Shown piece by piece: positions 1-7,988 of a stretch of 46,034 nt of DNA. The stretch comes from Oscillospiraceae bacterium (GTDB taxonomy: Bacteria; Bacillota; Clostridia; Oscillospirales; CAG-272). The notes under the pieces were generated by a model that searched no databases, was not told where the DNA came from, and saw only the letters and a program-made list of their open reading frames with translations. Position 1 is the stretch's first letter; the number at the start of each line of letters is the position of its first letter. A program made the position numbers and the translations under genes. Where the stretch lies: contig SVSP01000020.1 in the NCBI GenBank assembly GCA_015064255.1, positions 1 through 46,034 of the forward strand, written 5' to 3'.

Positions 1-3
1 AGT

Positions 4-56
4 CTGAGGGAAGGGAAAAAACTTCGGCGTTTGAGATGGTTTTTCCCTTCCCTCAG
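4..56 (+). terminator. Hairpin terminator-like structure at the window edge
   Basis: A perfect 17-bp inverted repeat (4-20 with 40-56) encloses a 19-base loop. The left arm is rich in GGGAAGGG and the right arm begins with five T, followed by TTAATCTTTATATC. It probably ends transcription of a gene lying left of the window. The downstream U-tract is weak, so it could also be a processed 3' end. Confidence 0.5.
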
Positions 57-224
57 TTAATCTTTATATCTTTGTCTACAAATTGAATTTTGCAAAGTAT
101 TTTTTCACCTGTATTATAGCAAAAACGAAATAGCCTGTCAAGTAAATAATATGAAGATAAAGTTAACAGATAAAAAGACGTCTGCCGTAATTATTGTACT
201 TTTCTGCTTTTTTTACGTTTTTTA

Positions 225-253
225 TTGTAATATTATTTTTTATGTGTTATAAT
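225..253 (+). promoter_or_regulatory. Promoter of the KDPG aldolase/kinase operon
   Basis: TTGTAA (225-230) and TATAAT (248-253) are separated by 17 bases. The -10 box is preceded by TG one base upstream, giving an extended -10. It lies 32 bases before the ATG at 286. The match to sigma-A consensus is good in the -10 and moderate in the -35. Confidence 0.65.
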
Positions 254-285
254 TAAAAAAAATAAATTTACGTGCGGTTTGAGTT

Positions 286-933
286 ATGAGAAACAAAACA
301 GTAGAAACTATCGAAAAAGAAAAAGTAATAATCATCGTAAGAGGTCTTGCAAAGGAAAAACTGATAAATTTTGCCGAGGCCGTATATGACGGCGGAATAC
401 GCCTTATGGAAATAACCTACAGCGCTTCCGGAGATATTTCCGACGAGGACACCGCGAAAAATATTGAAATGCTTGCAGATCATTTCGAAAACAGAATGAT
501 AATCGGTGCAGGCACGGTGCTTAATGAAAAGCAGGTCTGTCTCACGCAGAAGGCGGGCGGAAAATTCATAATTTCTCCCGATACGTATGAAAATGTTATC
601 GCAAAAACGCGCGAGCTTGATATGGTGTCAATTCCGGGTGCGCTCACTCCGTCAGAAATACAGGCAGCACACAGATACGGCGCCGATTTCGTAAAGCTCT
701 TTCCGATATCAAATCTCGGCACAGACTACGTAAAAGCACTAAGAGCGCCTCTTTCTCATATAAAAATGCTTGCTGTCGGCGGAATAAACGAAAAAAATAT
801 GAAGGAATATCTTGACGCAGGGGTTTCGGGCTTCGGTATCGGCTCGAATATCGTAAACAAAAAGCTGATAGAAAACGGCGACTTCGCTGCTATCCGCGCT
901 CTTGCGGAAAAATATACGACGGTGGTAAAATGA
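286..933 (+). CDS. 2-keto-3-deoxy-6-phosphogluconate/galactonate aldolase
   Basis: This 215-residue protein matches the KDPG/KDPGal aldolase family (class I, single TIM barrel, usually 205-215 residues), which splits 2-keto-3-deoxy-6-phospho-sugar acids to pyruvate and glyceraldehyde 3-phosphate in the cytosol. The family landmarks are in order: VRG near 18-20, LMEIT with the catalytic glutamate at 42, IGAGTV at 73-78, the PGALTPSE loop near 118-124, and GADFVKLFP with the Schiff-base lysine at 137. There is no strong Shine-Dalgarno, but the ATG follows a good promoter. The next gene, a DgoK-type kinase, overlaps its stop by 4 bases, so the two act together. That points to 2-keto-3-deoxygalactonate or -gluconate breakdown, as in galactonate or uronate use. 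Which epimer is used cannot be read from the sequence. Confidence 0.9.
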   Translation: MRNKTVETIEKEKVIIIVRGLAKEKLINFAEAVYDGGIRLMEITYSASGDISDEDTAKNIEMLADHFENRMIIGAGTVLNEKQVCLTQKAGGKFIISPDTYENVIAKTRELDMVSIPGALTPSEIQAAHRYGADFVKLFPISNLGTDYVKALRAPLSHIKMLAVGGINEKNMKEYLDAGVSGFGIGSNIVNKKLIENGDFAAIRALAEKYTTVVK

Positions 934-1883
934 GCGCACTTTACTTTATTATCGACGGCGGAACGACAAACACGAGAATAAATCTCGTCAAGGATGAAAA
1001 AATACTTGACTGCTTTAAGATCTCGCTCGGCGCAAGGGCAGGCATTGATAACAGAGAAACACTCAAAACCGAGATAAAAAACGGCATAAAAGAGCTTCTT
1101 TCACGCAATTTTATAGAAGAAAAAGATATTTGCCGCATACTCGCCTCCGGAATGATAACCTGTGAATTCGGACTGATTAATCTTCCTCACATCGCGGCGC
1201 CCGCAGGAATAAAAGAGCTTCACGACAGTATGGAAGAGGTAATTCTGGACGAAATTTCTCCGATTCCATTCGTTTTTATCCGCGGAATAAAGATCTCCTC
1301 GGACAGCTTTGAAGAGGCAGACATTATGCGCGGTGAAGAAACCGAACTTATAGGAATAAATTCCATGGGAATAATATCCGAAGAATACGGAAAATGTATC
1401 TATATTTTGCCCGGATCCCATTCGAAAATAATAAAAATCGACTCTGACGGCAGAATATATTCTTTTTCGACCATGCTTACCGGCGAAATGATAGCATCAC
1501 TCTCGGCACACACTATCTTAAAGGATGCCGTCGATCTTGAATCCTCGGAAATTGACAGCGAATATCTCTTAAAGGGCTACAATTTCTGCAAAAATGAAGG
1601 TCTTAACAAGGCTCTTTTCAAAACGCGGATACTTAAAAACATCTTTTCCTGCACAAAAGACGAAACCTACAGCTTCTTCATCGGCTGTGTTCTCTCTCCC
1701 GAGATAGAGCACATAGTGTCAAGTGATGCCGAAACCGTCGTTCTCGGCGGAAAAGCGCAGATCAAAAAGGCTATGGAGACCATTCTCAAAAATTGTTGCG
1801 AAAAGAAAATAATCTCTCTTAACGACAATGAAGCCGAGCTTTCTACCGTCATCGGTGCAATTAAAATTTTTGAACTTCTTTAG
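930..1883 (+). CDS. 2-dehydro-3-deoxygalactonokinase family sugar acid kinase (DgoK-like)
   Basis: The 317-residue protein has the DgoK architecture. An N-terminal phosphate-1 loop DGGTTNTR lies near residues 9-16, the ASGMITCEFG motif near 70, an APAG stretch near 90, and the family-specific DIMRGEETE near 130, followed by PGSHSK. DgoK enzymes phosphorylate 2-keto-3-deoxygalactonate with ATP to make the substrate of the KDPGal aldolase. The ATG at 930 overlaps the preceding TGA (ATGA), so translation is coupled to the aldolase. The length is near the family's usual 290-330. Specificity for the galacto versus gluco epimer is inferred only from the family. A hairpin repeat follows 23 bases after the stop. 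Confidence 0.85.
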   Translation: MSALYFIIDGGTTNTRINLVKDEKILDCFKISLGARAGIDNRETLKTEIKNGIKELLSRNFIEEKDICRILASGMITCEFGLINLPHIAAPAGIKELHDSMEEVILDEISPIPFVFIRGIKISSDSFEEADIMRGEETELIGINSMGIISEEYGKCIYILPGSHSKIIKIDSDGRIYSFSTMLTGEMIASLSAHTILKDAVDLESSEIDSEYLLKGYNFCKNEGLNKALFKTRILKNIFSCTKDETYSFFIGCVLSPEIEHIVSSDAETVVLGGKAQIKKAMETILKNCCEKKIISLNDNEAELSTVIGAIKIFELL

Positions 1884-1906
1884 GCAACGTGTCCAAAGGG
1901 ACTCTG

Positions 1907-2104
1907 CTTAGGGCTCTGCCCTAAGAACCCGCCAAAGGGACTCTGTCCCTTTGGAAACCCTGCCAAAGAACTTTTTGTAAAAAGTTCTTTGGAATCTCAA
2001 AAACTTTACTGAAAAGAAAAAACAAAAAGTGATGACGCAGTTTGCCCTTTTTATAAACTCAAGGCTAGCCCTTTTAGAGAGCTCCTGCGAAGCAGGTGAG
2101 AGGG
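1907..2104 (+). repeat. Composite R1+R2 palindromic repeat, copy a
   Basis: The intergenic space after the kinase holds three successive hairpins of family R1: CTTAGGG/CCCTAAG at 1907-1925, a 9-bp stem at 1932-1954, and a 14-bp stem with a 2-base loop at 1963-1992. They are followed by the recurring tail CTCAAAAACTTTACT. Family R2 follows at 2061-2104 with the small stem CCTGC-GAA-GCAGG and GTGAGAGGG. The same R1-then-R2 order recurs at 2945, 6201 and, inverted, 39448. No gene is seen in 1884-2193. Confidence 0.75.
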
Positions 2105-2193
2105 TAAATACTAAAAAACTATATCCAAATCTCATCTTCATCTTTAACCACTAAAAAACTACAATACACCAAAAACACTCGGAGGAAATCAAA

Positions 2194-2937
2194 ATGAAAA
2201 TAACATTTCTCGGAACATCACACGGAGTTCCCGCAAAAGACCGCTTCTGCAGCTGCACAATGATCGAGATAGGCGACGCTTATTATCTCATCGATGCAGG
2301 CGCACCCGCAGTTGACCTTCTTCTTCGCAACGACAAGAAGATCGAAGATCTTCGCGCGGTATTTACCACACACGCTCACACCGACCATACCGTAGGTATT
2401 ATTCACCTCGCTAATCTTATGGGATGGTATTATACGAAAAGCTCTGCGGATTTTTATATAACGAACGAGCCTCAGATAAAAGCATACGAGGCAGTAATGT
2501 CCGCAAGCGGAGATTGCCGCGAATTCAAATTCTGTGACAGAGTACGCTTCCACGTTACCGACATAAACGCTCCTTACGAAGATGAAAACATAAAGCTGAC
2601 CTATTTTGCAACGAAGCATATGGGAAATCTGCCCTCTTATTCAATTCTTGTTGAAGAAAAGGCAAGTGGCAAGAGAGTATTCTTCTCGGGCGATTTCAAC
2701 GGCTCACTCTGCGACGTACCCACTATTCTTGCAGAAGAGGAATACGATATTTTCGTATGCGAAATGGCTCATTTCAGCCCTGCCGCTTTGCAGCCTTACC
2801 TTGACACCTGTAAGTCAAAAAATGTCTATTTCACACACGTTTTCCCTCTTAACAAATATGACGAGATCGAGAAGTTCAAGGACAAATATTCCTTCGGAAT
2901 ATTTACTCCGAACGACGGAGATTCGGTAGAAGTTTAA
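2194..2937 (+). CDS. Metallo-beta-lactamase-fold hydrolase (RNase Z/AtsA-like)
   Basis: This 247-residue cytosolic protein has the metallo-beta-lactamase fold. It starts with the strand-loop MKITFLGTSHGVP, carries the two-metal signature HAHTDH at residues 60-65, has an FSGDF motif near 163-167 supplying the bridging aspartate, and a C-terminal FTHVFP histidine. The start is supported by GGAGG at 2181-2185, 8 bases before ATG. The opening is like RNase Z/ElaC and the arylsulfatase-type AtsA group, but the flexible arm typical of tRNase Z is not evident. A phosphodiesterase or sulfatase-like role is therefore equally possible and the substrate is unknown. The gene stands alone between two repeat elements. 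Confidence 0.75.
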   Translation: MKITFLGTSHGVPAKDRFCSCTMIEIGDAYYLIDAGAPAVDLLLRNDKKIEDLRAVFTTHAHTDHTVGIIHLANLMGWYYTKSSADFYITNEPQIKAYEAVMSASGDCREFKFCDRVRFHVTDINAPYEDENIKLTYFATKHMGNLPSYSILVEEKASGKRVFFSGDFNGSLCDVPTILAEEEYDIFVCEMAHFSPAALQPYLDTCKSKNVYFTHVFPLNKYDEIEKFKDKYSFGIFTPNDGDSVEV

Positions 2938-2944
2938 TTTTTTA

Positions 2945-3070
2945 TTGGAACCCCTTTTTGAAAAAAGTGGTTCTAAGCCTCCTCAAAAACTTTACTGATA
3001 ATTAAATATTACTGTATTTGAAGAGTCAGCCTTCCCTTAAGGGGAAGCTGTCACGAAGTGACTGATGAGG
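2945..3070 (+). repeat. Composite R1+R2 palindromic repeat, copy b
   Basis: Seven bases after the hydrolase stop is an R1 hairpin (2945-2974, GGAACC...GGTTC arms around T5/A6), then the shared tail CTCAAAAACTTTACTG to 2997. R2 follows at 3029-3070 with two small hairpins: CTTCCC..GGGGAAG and GTCAC-GAA-GTGAC. The copy is very close to the one at 6201. It has the orientation of the upstream gene. Confidence 0.75.
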
Positions 3071-3116
3071 CGAACTCCGTTTATCAAAATTCCCATCTCC
3101 GTCACCAAAAAACAGC

Positions 3117-3149
3117 AAAAAAATCCCACAGACCGTCAGATCTGTGGGA
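3117..3149 (-). terminator. Rho-independent terminator of the rpmH-jag group
   Basis: Read leftward, a 9-bp stem TCCCACAGA/TCTGTGGGA (3141-3149 with 3124-3132) and an 8-base loop are followed directly by seven U (3117-3123 as A on the plus strand). It lies 11 bases past the jag stop. Confidence 0.9.
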
Positions 3150-3160
3150 AATTTTTATTT

Positions 3161-3814
3161 TTACTTATCTGTTCTCTTGTTCTTTCCTTCGAGGAAAATA
3201 ACAACGCGGCGACTGCTGTCCGTACCTATACTGTTTGTACCCACACCTTCGATCTTCTGTACCTCGGAATGGATAATTCTGCGCTCGTAAGCGCTCATAG
3301 GCTCGAGAGTTACGCTTCTCTTGTACTTAAGAACTCTGTTTGCCATACGGTTTGCGAGAGCACGGAGAGTTTCGTTTCTCTTTGCGCGGTATCCGTCAAT
3401 ATCAAGAGCGATCTTAACGTATTCCGCACCGTCGCTGTCCTCGTCCTTGTTTGCGGTAAGGTTTACAAGATACTGAAGCTGGTCGAGAGTTTCGCCGTGA
3501 TGTCCTATAAGAGCACCCGCTTCTTCTCCCTCGAGCTCGATTTTTGTTTCTTCGCCGTCATCGCTTACGCTTACACTTGCCTTGATTCCCATATTTTTAA
3601 TAAGAGTTTCAAGGAAATTTACAGCGTTATCAAGTGCAGATGACTCATATATAACTTTTACCTTAGCGGGAACCTCGCCGATACCGAAAAAGCCTTTTTT
3701 TGCTTCACATATAACTTCATATGTGACCTTGTCGGCAGAAACACCGAGCTTTTCGGCTCCGCGAGCTACGGCTTCGTTTACCGTTTTTCCGCTTTCAATG
3801 ATTTCCTGTTTCAT
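3161..3814 (-). CDS. jag: Jag/KhpB RNA-binding protein (Jag-N, KH and R3H domains)
   Basis: The 217-residue protein has the three Jag parts. A Jag-N domain carries the KKGFFGIG signature near residues 39-46, a KH domain has its GxxG loop as GHHG at 104-107, and a C-terminal R3H domain carries ERRIIHSEV and a TDSSRRVVI end. Jag (KhpB, EloR) binds RNA and, with KhpA, influences cell elongation and division in Firmicutes. The start is set at the ATG at 3814, the canonical MKQEII opening. An in-frame extension to 3958 runs back into yidC and is not used. AAAGGA lies 14 bases upstream, rather far. The gene follows yidC by 43 bases, the usual arrangement. Confidence 0.92.
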   Translation of the reverse strand: MKQEIIESGKTVNEAVARGAEKLGVSADKVTYEVICEAKKGFFGIGEVPAKVKVIYESSALDNAVNFLETLIKNMGIKASVSVSDDGEETKIELEGEEAGALIGHHGETLDQLQYLVNLTANKDEDSDGAEYVKIALDIDGYRAKRNETLRALANRMANRVLKYKRSVTLEPMSAYERRIIHSEVQKIEGVGTNSIGTDSSRRVVIFLEGKNKRTDK

Positions 3815-3857
3815 TTTTATATGAAATTTCCTTTCGTATAGTCGAAAGCAATTTGCT

Positions 3858-4937
3858 TTACGACTTCTTTCTGTGGTCGGGGTTGTCCTCTTTAAGTTTG
3901 GGAGCTTCTGACGCGCTCTTTTTGTTCTTATCCGGAATTTCGTAAACCTCATCTTCATCTATACGATGGAGAGAACGGTAAACACCGGGTGCAGGTGCGG
4001 GTCTTGAAGAATTTTTCTTATACTTCTTTCCGCTCATTTCGCGCTCTGCGTTTTTGTAATCCTCTTCTGTGAACTTGGGATACGGGAACATCCATTTCAA
4101 AACAAGCTGCTGAAGAACTCCGAGAATATTCTGGAATATCCAGTAGATACCGAGAAGGGAGGGGAACATAAACGTGAGCCATACGCTCATTGCAGGGAGA
4201 GAAAGCTCCATAATAAGATTTGACGTTCTCATTGCGCTGTCCGTACCGTCTGCCATGGGAGGCTGATAAGAAAGCTTCTTTGTAAGCTTTCCGCTGAAGT
4301 ACGCGATAAGACCGGTAAGAAGCGGAATAAGCAGATAAAGCGGCTTATCAAACGCAGGAGTAACGCTGAGGTCGAGTCCGAAAAAGTTGAAATCGGGAAG
4401 CTCGTGTGTAAATTCTACTGCTTTACCGAGAGCTTTTCCTGCTTTTTCAAGGATTTCAGCACCGTATTCACCGTTAAGCACGGGAACGAGGTTGATTTCA
4501 GTAGCCTTTTCAAATCCCTCGTAGGTTCTTACGATCTCAAGGATCTTGGCAACGCCCTCTTTACCTACGCCGCAGATATAGCGAAGCGGATTTCTGATAA
4601 CGTTATAAAGTGCGATTATAAGAGGAAACTGAATGAGAAGTGGAAGGCATCCGCCCATCGGATTATAGCCTTCTTTTTGATAAAGTTCGGTTATCTCTTC
4701 CTGCATTTTTCTCTGCACTACAGGGTCTGTATTACCCTTATACTTCTTTCTTATCGCCACTTCCTTAGGACGCAGAGAAGCCTGCTTCACCGAATTTTTC
4801 TGCTGCTTTATCGAAAGAGGGAAAAGCAGTATTTTGGAAGCTATTGCAAAGAGAAGAGTAGCAATGAGATAACTGTGTGTGAGATCGTTAAAAAATCTCA
4901 GAACTGTTCCAAACAGTTCAAGAAGCCAATCAAACAT
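3858..4937 (-). CDS. yidC: YidC/SpoIIIJ-type membrane protein insertase
   Basis: The 359-residue membrane protein belongs to the YidC/Oxa1/Alb3 family, which inserts membrane proteins alone or with SecYEG. It shows the first core helix with LLFPLSIKQQKN, the cytoplasmic coiled-coil hairpin (KYKGN..VQRKMQEEITELYQKEG), the NPMGGCLPLLIQFP motif of the next helix, and further hydrophobic segments to LGIYWIFQNILGV. The tail is basic. The positive groove residue is a lysine (K35) where B. subtilis SpoIIIJ has arginine; I recall this as common in Clostridia. No lipobox or signal sequence is present. AAGGA lies about 8-9 bases before the ATG. A loop of roughly 60 residues between helices, around residues 125-180, is long for a Gram-positive YidC. 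Confidence 0.93.
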   Translation of the reverse strand: MFDWLLELFGTVLRFFNDLTHSYLIATLLFAIASKILLFPLSIKQQKNSVKQASLRPKEVAIRKKYKGNTDPVVQRKMQEEITELYQKEGYNPMGGCLPLLIQFPLIIALYNVIRNPLRYICGVGKEGVAKILEIVRTYEGFEKATEINLVPVLNGEYGAEILEKAGKALGKAVEFTHELPDFNFFGLDLSVTPAFDKPLYLLIPLLTGLIAYFSGKLTKKLSYQPPMADGTDSAMRTSNLIMELSLPAMSVWLTFMFPSLLGIYWIFQNILGVLQQLVLKWMFPYPKFTEEDYKNAEREMSGKKYKKNSSRPAPAPGVYRSLHRIDEDEVYEIPDKNKKSASEAPKLKEDNPDHRKKS

Positions 4938-4988
4938 TACTTCATTCCTTTTTGAGTATTATCGGGAAATTTTATTAACTTTTTTGCC

Positions 4989-5309
4989 TTATTTTCTCTT
5001 TTTAAAGGGATTTTCGGGCACAGGGTCATATCCTCCCGCCGAGTACGGATTACATCTGAGAATACGCCACAAAGCAAGCGAAAGACCGAAGCAAACTCCC
5101 CACTCACGCACAGCATCGATAGCATACTGAGAGCAGGTAGGAGTAAATCTGCAGCACGGTTTTTTATAAGGAGAGATAAATTTACGGTAAAATTTTATGA
5201 GAAATACTGCTGCTCCGTCGTATTCCGCGTGAGCATCCGAAGACAAATTTTGTCTGCTTTTTTTCTCGGTATTTTTATCTTTTTTATCTTCTTTACGCTT
5301 ATTTTTCAA
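4989..5309 (-). CDS. yidD: YidD membrane protein insertion efficiency factor
   Basis: The 106-residue protein carries the compact YidD core: FLIKFYRKFISPYK, the cysteine-rich CRFTPTCSQYA, and LWRILRCNPYSAGGYDPVP. YidD assists YidC-dependent insertion at the membrane. The family is usually 70-90 residues; here about 35 extra N-terminal residues are highly charged (KNKRKEDKKDKNTEKK). The initiator is a TTG (5307-5309) preceded by GAGG with 8 bases of spacing, which decides the start. The gene begins 14 bases after the rnpA stop and ends 51 bases before yidC, as in most Firmicutes. Confidence 0.92.
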   Translation of the reverse strand: MKNKRKEDKKDKNTEKKSRQNLSSDAHAEYDGAAVFLIKFYRKFISPYKKPCCRFTPTCSQYAIDAVREWGVCFGLSLALWRILRCNPYSAGGYDPVPENPFKKRK

Positions 5310-5323
5310 AAGGCTGTCCTCAC

Positions 5324-5704
5324 TTAATCACGCACTACAAGACCGACCTTTAATGCGGCGTCGAGCAGCTCGGAATATATATCATCGGTCTTTGCGTAAA
5401 CGGCGCTGAGTCGTGACGCTATAACCACAAGATAACCTTTTTTGACATTTTCCTCGCGTTCAAGGCGCATAAAAGCCTCTCTTATAATACGTTTTACTCT
5501 GTTTCTCTGTACCGCGCCCCCGATTTTTTTCGACGCGGTTATACCTACACGGTTGAGCTTCTTTTTGAGAGGATTCTGTTTTTTCACAAGATACGCATTT
5601 TTATCCGGCAGAACGTAGAGAACTATTCTTTTTTCAACTGCTTTTTTACCGTTTGCATAAGCTTTTGCAAAAAGATGATTTTCGCATATCGAATATATCT
5701 TCAT
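5324..5704 (-). CDS. rnpA: Ribonuclease P protein component
   Basis: The 126-residue basic protein is the P protein that helps RNase P RNA cleave tRNA 5' leaders. It shows the RNR signature (RNRVKRIIREAF), preceded by VGITASKKIGGAV, in the usual RnpA order, and the family length of about 110-130. I place the start at the ATG at 5704 (MKIYSICENHLF) because AAGGCGG sits 6 bases upstream and the residues match usual RnpA openings. An upstream in-frame ATG at 5728 would add eight residues without a ribosome site. It lies between rpmH and yidD. Confidence 0.92.
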   Translation of the reverse strand: MKIYSICENHLFAKAYANGKKAVEKRIVLYVLPDKNAYLVKKQNPLKKKLNRVGITASKKIGGAVQRNRVKRIIREAFMRLEREENVKKGYLVVIASRLSAVYAKTDDIYSELLDAALKVGLVVRD

Positions 5705-5837
5705 ACTATACCGCCTTTTAAATATCATTTACGGAACTTGTCGCAGCATCTCAAAATATTCCGCAAAGCGCGTATTTTTCCGAAAAAATTTTCTTTTTTC
5801 CTTTAAAAATTGTTTGAAATCTTAAATATAAAATTTC

Positions 5838-5873
5838 AAAATAAAAACCCCCGATAAAGGAAAAATCGGCGGT
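5838..5873 (-). terminator. Terminator between rpmH and rnpA
   Basis: Read leftward from rpmH, ACCGCCGAT pairs with ATCGGGGGT with one mismatch around a 9-base loop (5847-5873), then TTTTTATTT. It lies 21 bases after the rpmH stop and ahead of rnpA. It probably attenuates rpmH transcripts so that L34 is made in excess over RnpA. Confidence 0.75.
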
Positions 5874-5894
5874 CTTTGCATTTTGCTTAATAGC

Positions 5895-6029
5895 TTAATA
5901 AGAGAGAATTTCTCTGCCCTTCTGACGACGTCTCTTAAGTACCTTGCGTCCGTTCTTGGTCTTCATTCTCTTTCTGAAGCCGTGTTCCTTCTGTGCCTGA
6001 CGTTTCTTAGGCTGATAGGTTCTTACCAT
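5895..6029 (-). CDS. rpmH: 50S ribosomal protein L34
   Basis: A 44-residue reading frame translates to the canonical L34 sequence: it opens [11 protein letters not shown], continues EHGFRKRM and [17 protein letters not shown], and ends ILSY. L34 is a small, very basic protein of the large ribosomal subunit, and its length of 44 is exact for the family. GGAGG lies 9 bases upstream of the ATG at 6027-6029. It heads the leftward group next to dnaA, the conserved rpmH-dnaA divergence at Firmicute origins, and is driven by the promoter at 6145-6174. Confidence 0.97.
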   Translation of the reverse strand: MVRTYQPKKRQAQKEHGFRKRMKTKNGRKVLKRRRQKGREILSY

Positions 6030-6144
6030 TTACTCGCACCTCCGTTCAATACTGTGCTTTTTTTACTTTATTTTAAATCCGATTTTTTATTAATCAGTAC
6101 GGATTCCGGCGCGATCTTCCGCCGGTTTTTCTGCGACGCTTACT

Positions 6145-6174
6145 ATTATATACCGATTTTACCCCTTTTGTCAA
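6145..6174 (-). promoter_or_regulatory. Promoter of rpmH
   Basis: Read leftward, TTGACA (6169-6174) and TATAAT (6145-6150) are both perfect sigma-A hexamers, 18 bases apart. They lie about 115 bases upstream of the rpmH start, leaving a leader of roughly 105 bases. Confidence 0.85.
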
Positions 6175-6200
6175 GTACTTTTCGCAATTTTTTTCTTTTT

Positions 6201-6360
6201 TTGGAACCCCTTTTTGAAAAAAGTGGTTCCAAACCTCCACAAAAACTTTACTAAAAAGAAATATTACTGTATTCGAGGGTGCAATTTGCGTTTTCTGCGA
6301 AGAAAAGGCTCGTCCATTTAGAGAGCTGTCACGAAGTGGCTGATGAAGTGGACTCCTTTT
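6201..6360 (+). repeat. Composite R1+R2 palindromic repeat, copy c
   Basis: An R1 hairpin (6201-6232, TTGGAACC...GGTTCCAA arms) and its AAAAACTTTACT tail are followed by an R2 copy (6303-6353) with GAGAGCTGTCACGAAGTGGC. The sequence between them, TCGAGGGTGCAATTTGCG, recurs in diverged form in the inverted copy near 39500-39525. Unlike the other copies it does not follow a gene on its own strand, since rpmH diverges. Confidence 0.75.
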
Positions 6361-6410
6361 AGCAAAATTTTCTCCGCCATCACCCAACCAACAAAAAATC
6401 TTTAAAAAGC

Positions 6411-6491
6411 CCATTATATTATAATATATATATTATATATTAAATAAATGTGCAAAATACTATTGAAAAAATCCACAACCTGTGATATAAT
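6411..6491 (+). promoter_or_regulatory. dnaA promoter with AT-rich upstream tract and a DnaA-box-like site
   Basis: TTGAAA (6463-6468) and TATAAT (6486-6491) are 17 bases apart. The spacer contains AAATCCACA (6469-6477), a relaxed DnaA box that also occurs inverted at 8495-8503. A nearly pure A/T stretch occupies 6411-6448. Autorepression of dnaA by DnaA-ATP binding in the spacer is a reasonable inference. The leader to the ATG is about 70 bases. Confidence 0.75.
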
Positions 6492-6569
6492 GTATTTATA
6501 ATTATATTAATATCGGGATTTCTCTGTATTTTTGGATTTTGAGATTTCCGGAAGGGAGAAAATACATAT

Positions 6570-7976
6570 ATGTTGGACCTTGATGCTATATGGGATTCGG
6601 TCAAAGCCGTTCTTCTGCAGGACGAAACTATGCCCGAAGTCAGTATTGAGCTTTGGTTTGGCGATGCCGAACTCGTTTTGCTCGACGATAGAAGAGCAGT
6701 TATTAAGACTCCCAGCTCACTGAAGCAGGGAATAATAGTAAAAAGATTTTCAGATAAACTCGCAAATTCCTTCAACGCACTTTTAAATTATACACCCGAA
6801 ATAAAAATTATTTTAAATGACGAGGAGCTCGACGAATTTAAAGAAGAGATCAAAATTCCCGAGCCTGCTCCGAAGCCGGAAGAGCCTCAGGCTAAAAATA
6901 TTCCCGATGAGGTAGCTCTCAAGGAAGCCGAAGAAGCTTTTTCAGATACTCCGACGTCGATAATGTCAAATTCGGACTATACGTTCGAAAACTTTATCGT
7001 AGGCTCGTCAAACAAATTCGCACATTCGGCTTGTATCGCGGTCGCAAGAAATAATACCTGCGAATATAATCCGCTGTTTATCTACGGACCTTCAGGACTC
7101 GGAAAAACCCACCTTCTTAACGCTATTATAAACGAGCTTAACGAAAACAATCCGCACGTTACGATAATTTACGTTAAAGGCGATCAGTTTACAAATCAGA
7201 TGATCGAGAGCATCGCCGCAGGTACGCAGTCCGAATTCAGAAACAAATACAGAAAATCAGACGTTCTTCTCATAGACGACATTCAGTTTATTGCAGGTAA
7301 AGAAGCTACGCAGGAAGAATTCTTCCATACGTTCAACGAGCTTTACGAAGACAACAAGCAGATAATTATGACGAGTGACCGTCCGCCGAAGGATATTAAA
7401 ACTCTTGAGGACAGGCTCAAGACAAGATTTGAGTCAGGTCTTATAGCAGACATTCAGCCGCCCGATTTTGAGCTGAGGATCGCGATACTTAAAAACAAGT
7501 CTAAGAAAATGAACGTAAAGATCCCCGATGACGTTCTTACGTTTATTGCTGAAAACCTCAAGAACAACATCAGACAACTTGAAGGTGCAATAAAGAGAAT
7601 ATGTGCTCGCAGCTTCCTTTCGGGAGAGCCTATTGAGCTTGATATGGCAAAGGATTGTCTTGCAGCCTTCATCGGAGGAACAGAGCCGCCCGAGGTCACC
7701 GCAAAGCGTATAATCTCACTTGTATCAAAGAGATACGGTGTAGCCGAGGACGACATTTTCGGCAGAAAACGCCAACAGCAAATCTGTCACGCAAGAAACG
7801 TGAGCATTTATATAATCAAAAAATCCACCGATCTTTCTTATCCATCTATCGGAAAGATGTTCGGAAGAGATCACTCCACTATCATTTCTTCTTACGATGC
7901 GATAAAGGGAGATCTTGACAAAAATACTCTTCTCGGAATTGAGATAAACGAGATAATAAAAGAGCTGAATGAATAA
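6570..7976 (+). CDS. dnaA: Chromosomal replication initiator protein DnaA
   Basis: The 468-residue protein is full length. Domain I is about residues 1-85 and is followed by an acidic/proline linker to about 130. The AAA+ domain has Walker A GPSGLGKT at 173-180, Walker B LLIDDIQF at 233-240, and sensor motifs further on. Domain IV has the helix-turn-helix ending FGRDHST, the DnaA signature that reads the TTATCCACA box. DnaA-ATP oligomerises on oriC boxes and opens the duplex. GGGAG lies about 11 bases before the ATG, a slightly long spacing. The gene is followed after 12 bases by remB and then by the origin. Confidence 0.97.
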   Translation: MLDLDAIWDSVKAVLLQDETMPEVSIELWFGDAELVLLDDRRAVIKTPSSLKQGIIVKRFSDKLANSFNALLNYTPEIKIILNDEELDEFKEEIKIPEPAPKPEEPQAKNIPDEVALKEAEEAFSDTPTSIMSNSDYTFENFIVGSSNKFAHSACIAVARNNTCEYNPLFIYGPSGLGKTHLLNAIINELNENNPHVTIIYVKGDQFTNQMIESIAAGTQSEFRNKYRKSDVLLIDDIQFIAGKEATQEEFFHTFNELYEDNKQIIMTSDRPPKDIKTLEDRLKTRFESGLIADIQPPDFELRIAILKNKSKKMNVKIPDDVLTFIAENLKNNIRQLEGAIKRICARSFLSGEPIELDMAKDCLAAFIGGTEPPEVTAKRIISLVSKRYGVAEDDIFGRKRQQQICHARNVSIYIIKKSTDLSYPSIGKMFGRDHSTIISSYDAIKGDLDKNTLLGIEINEIIKELNE

Positions 7977-7988
7977 TAACGAATAATT

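Noticed and set aside
3841-3864. Palindrome GTCGAAAGCAA...CTTTACGAC at the yidC stop as a terminator
   Set aside because: It has no U-tract, overlaps the stop codon and lies 44 bases before jag, which is expected to be cotranscribed.
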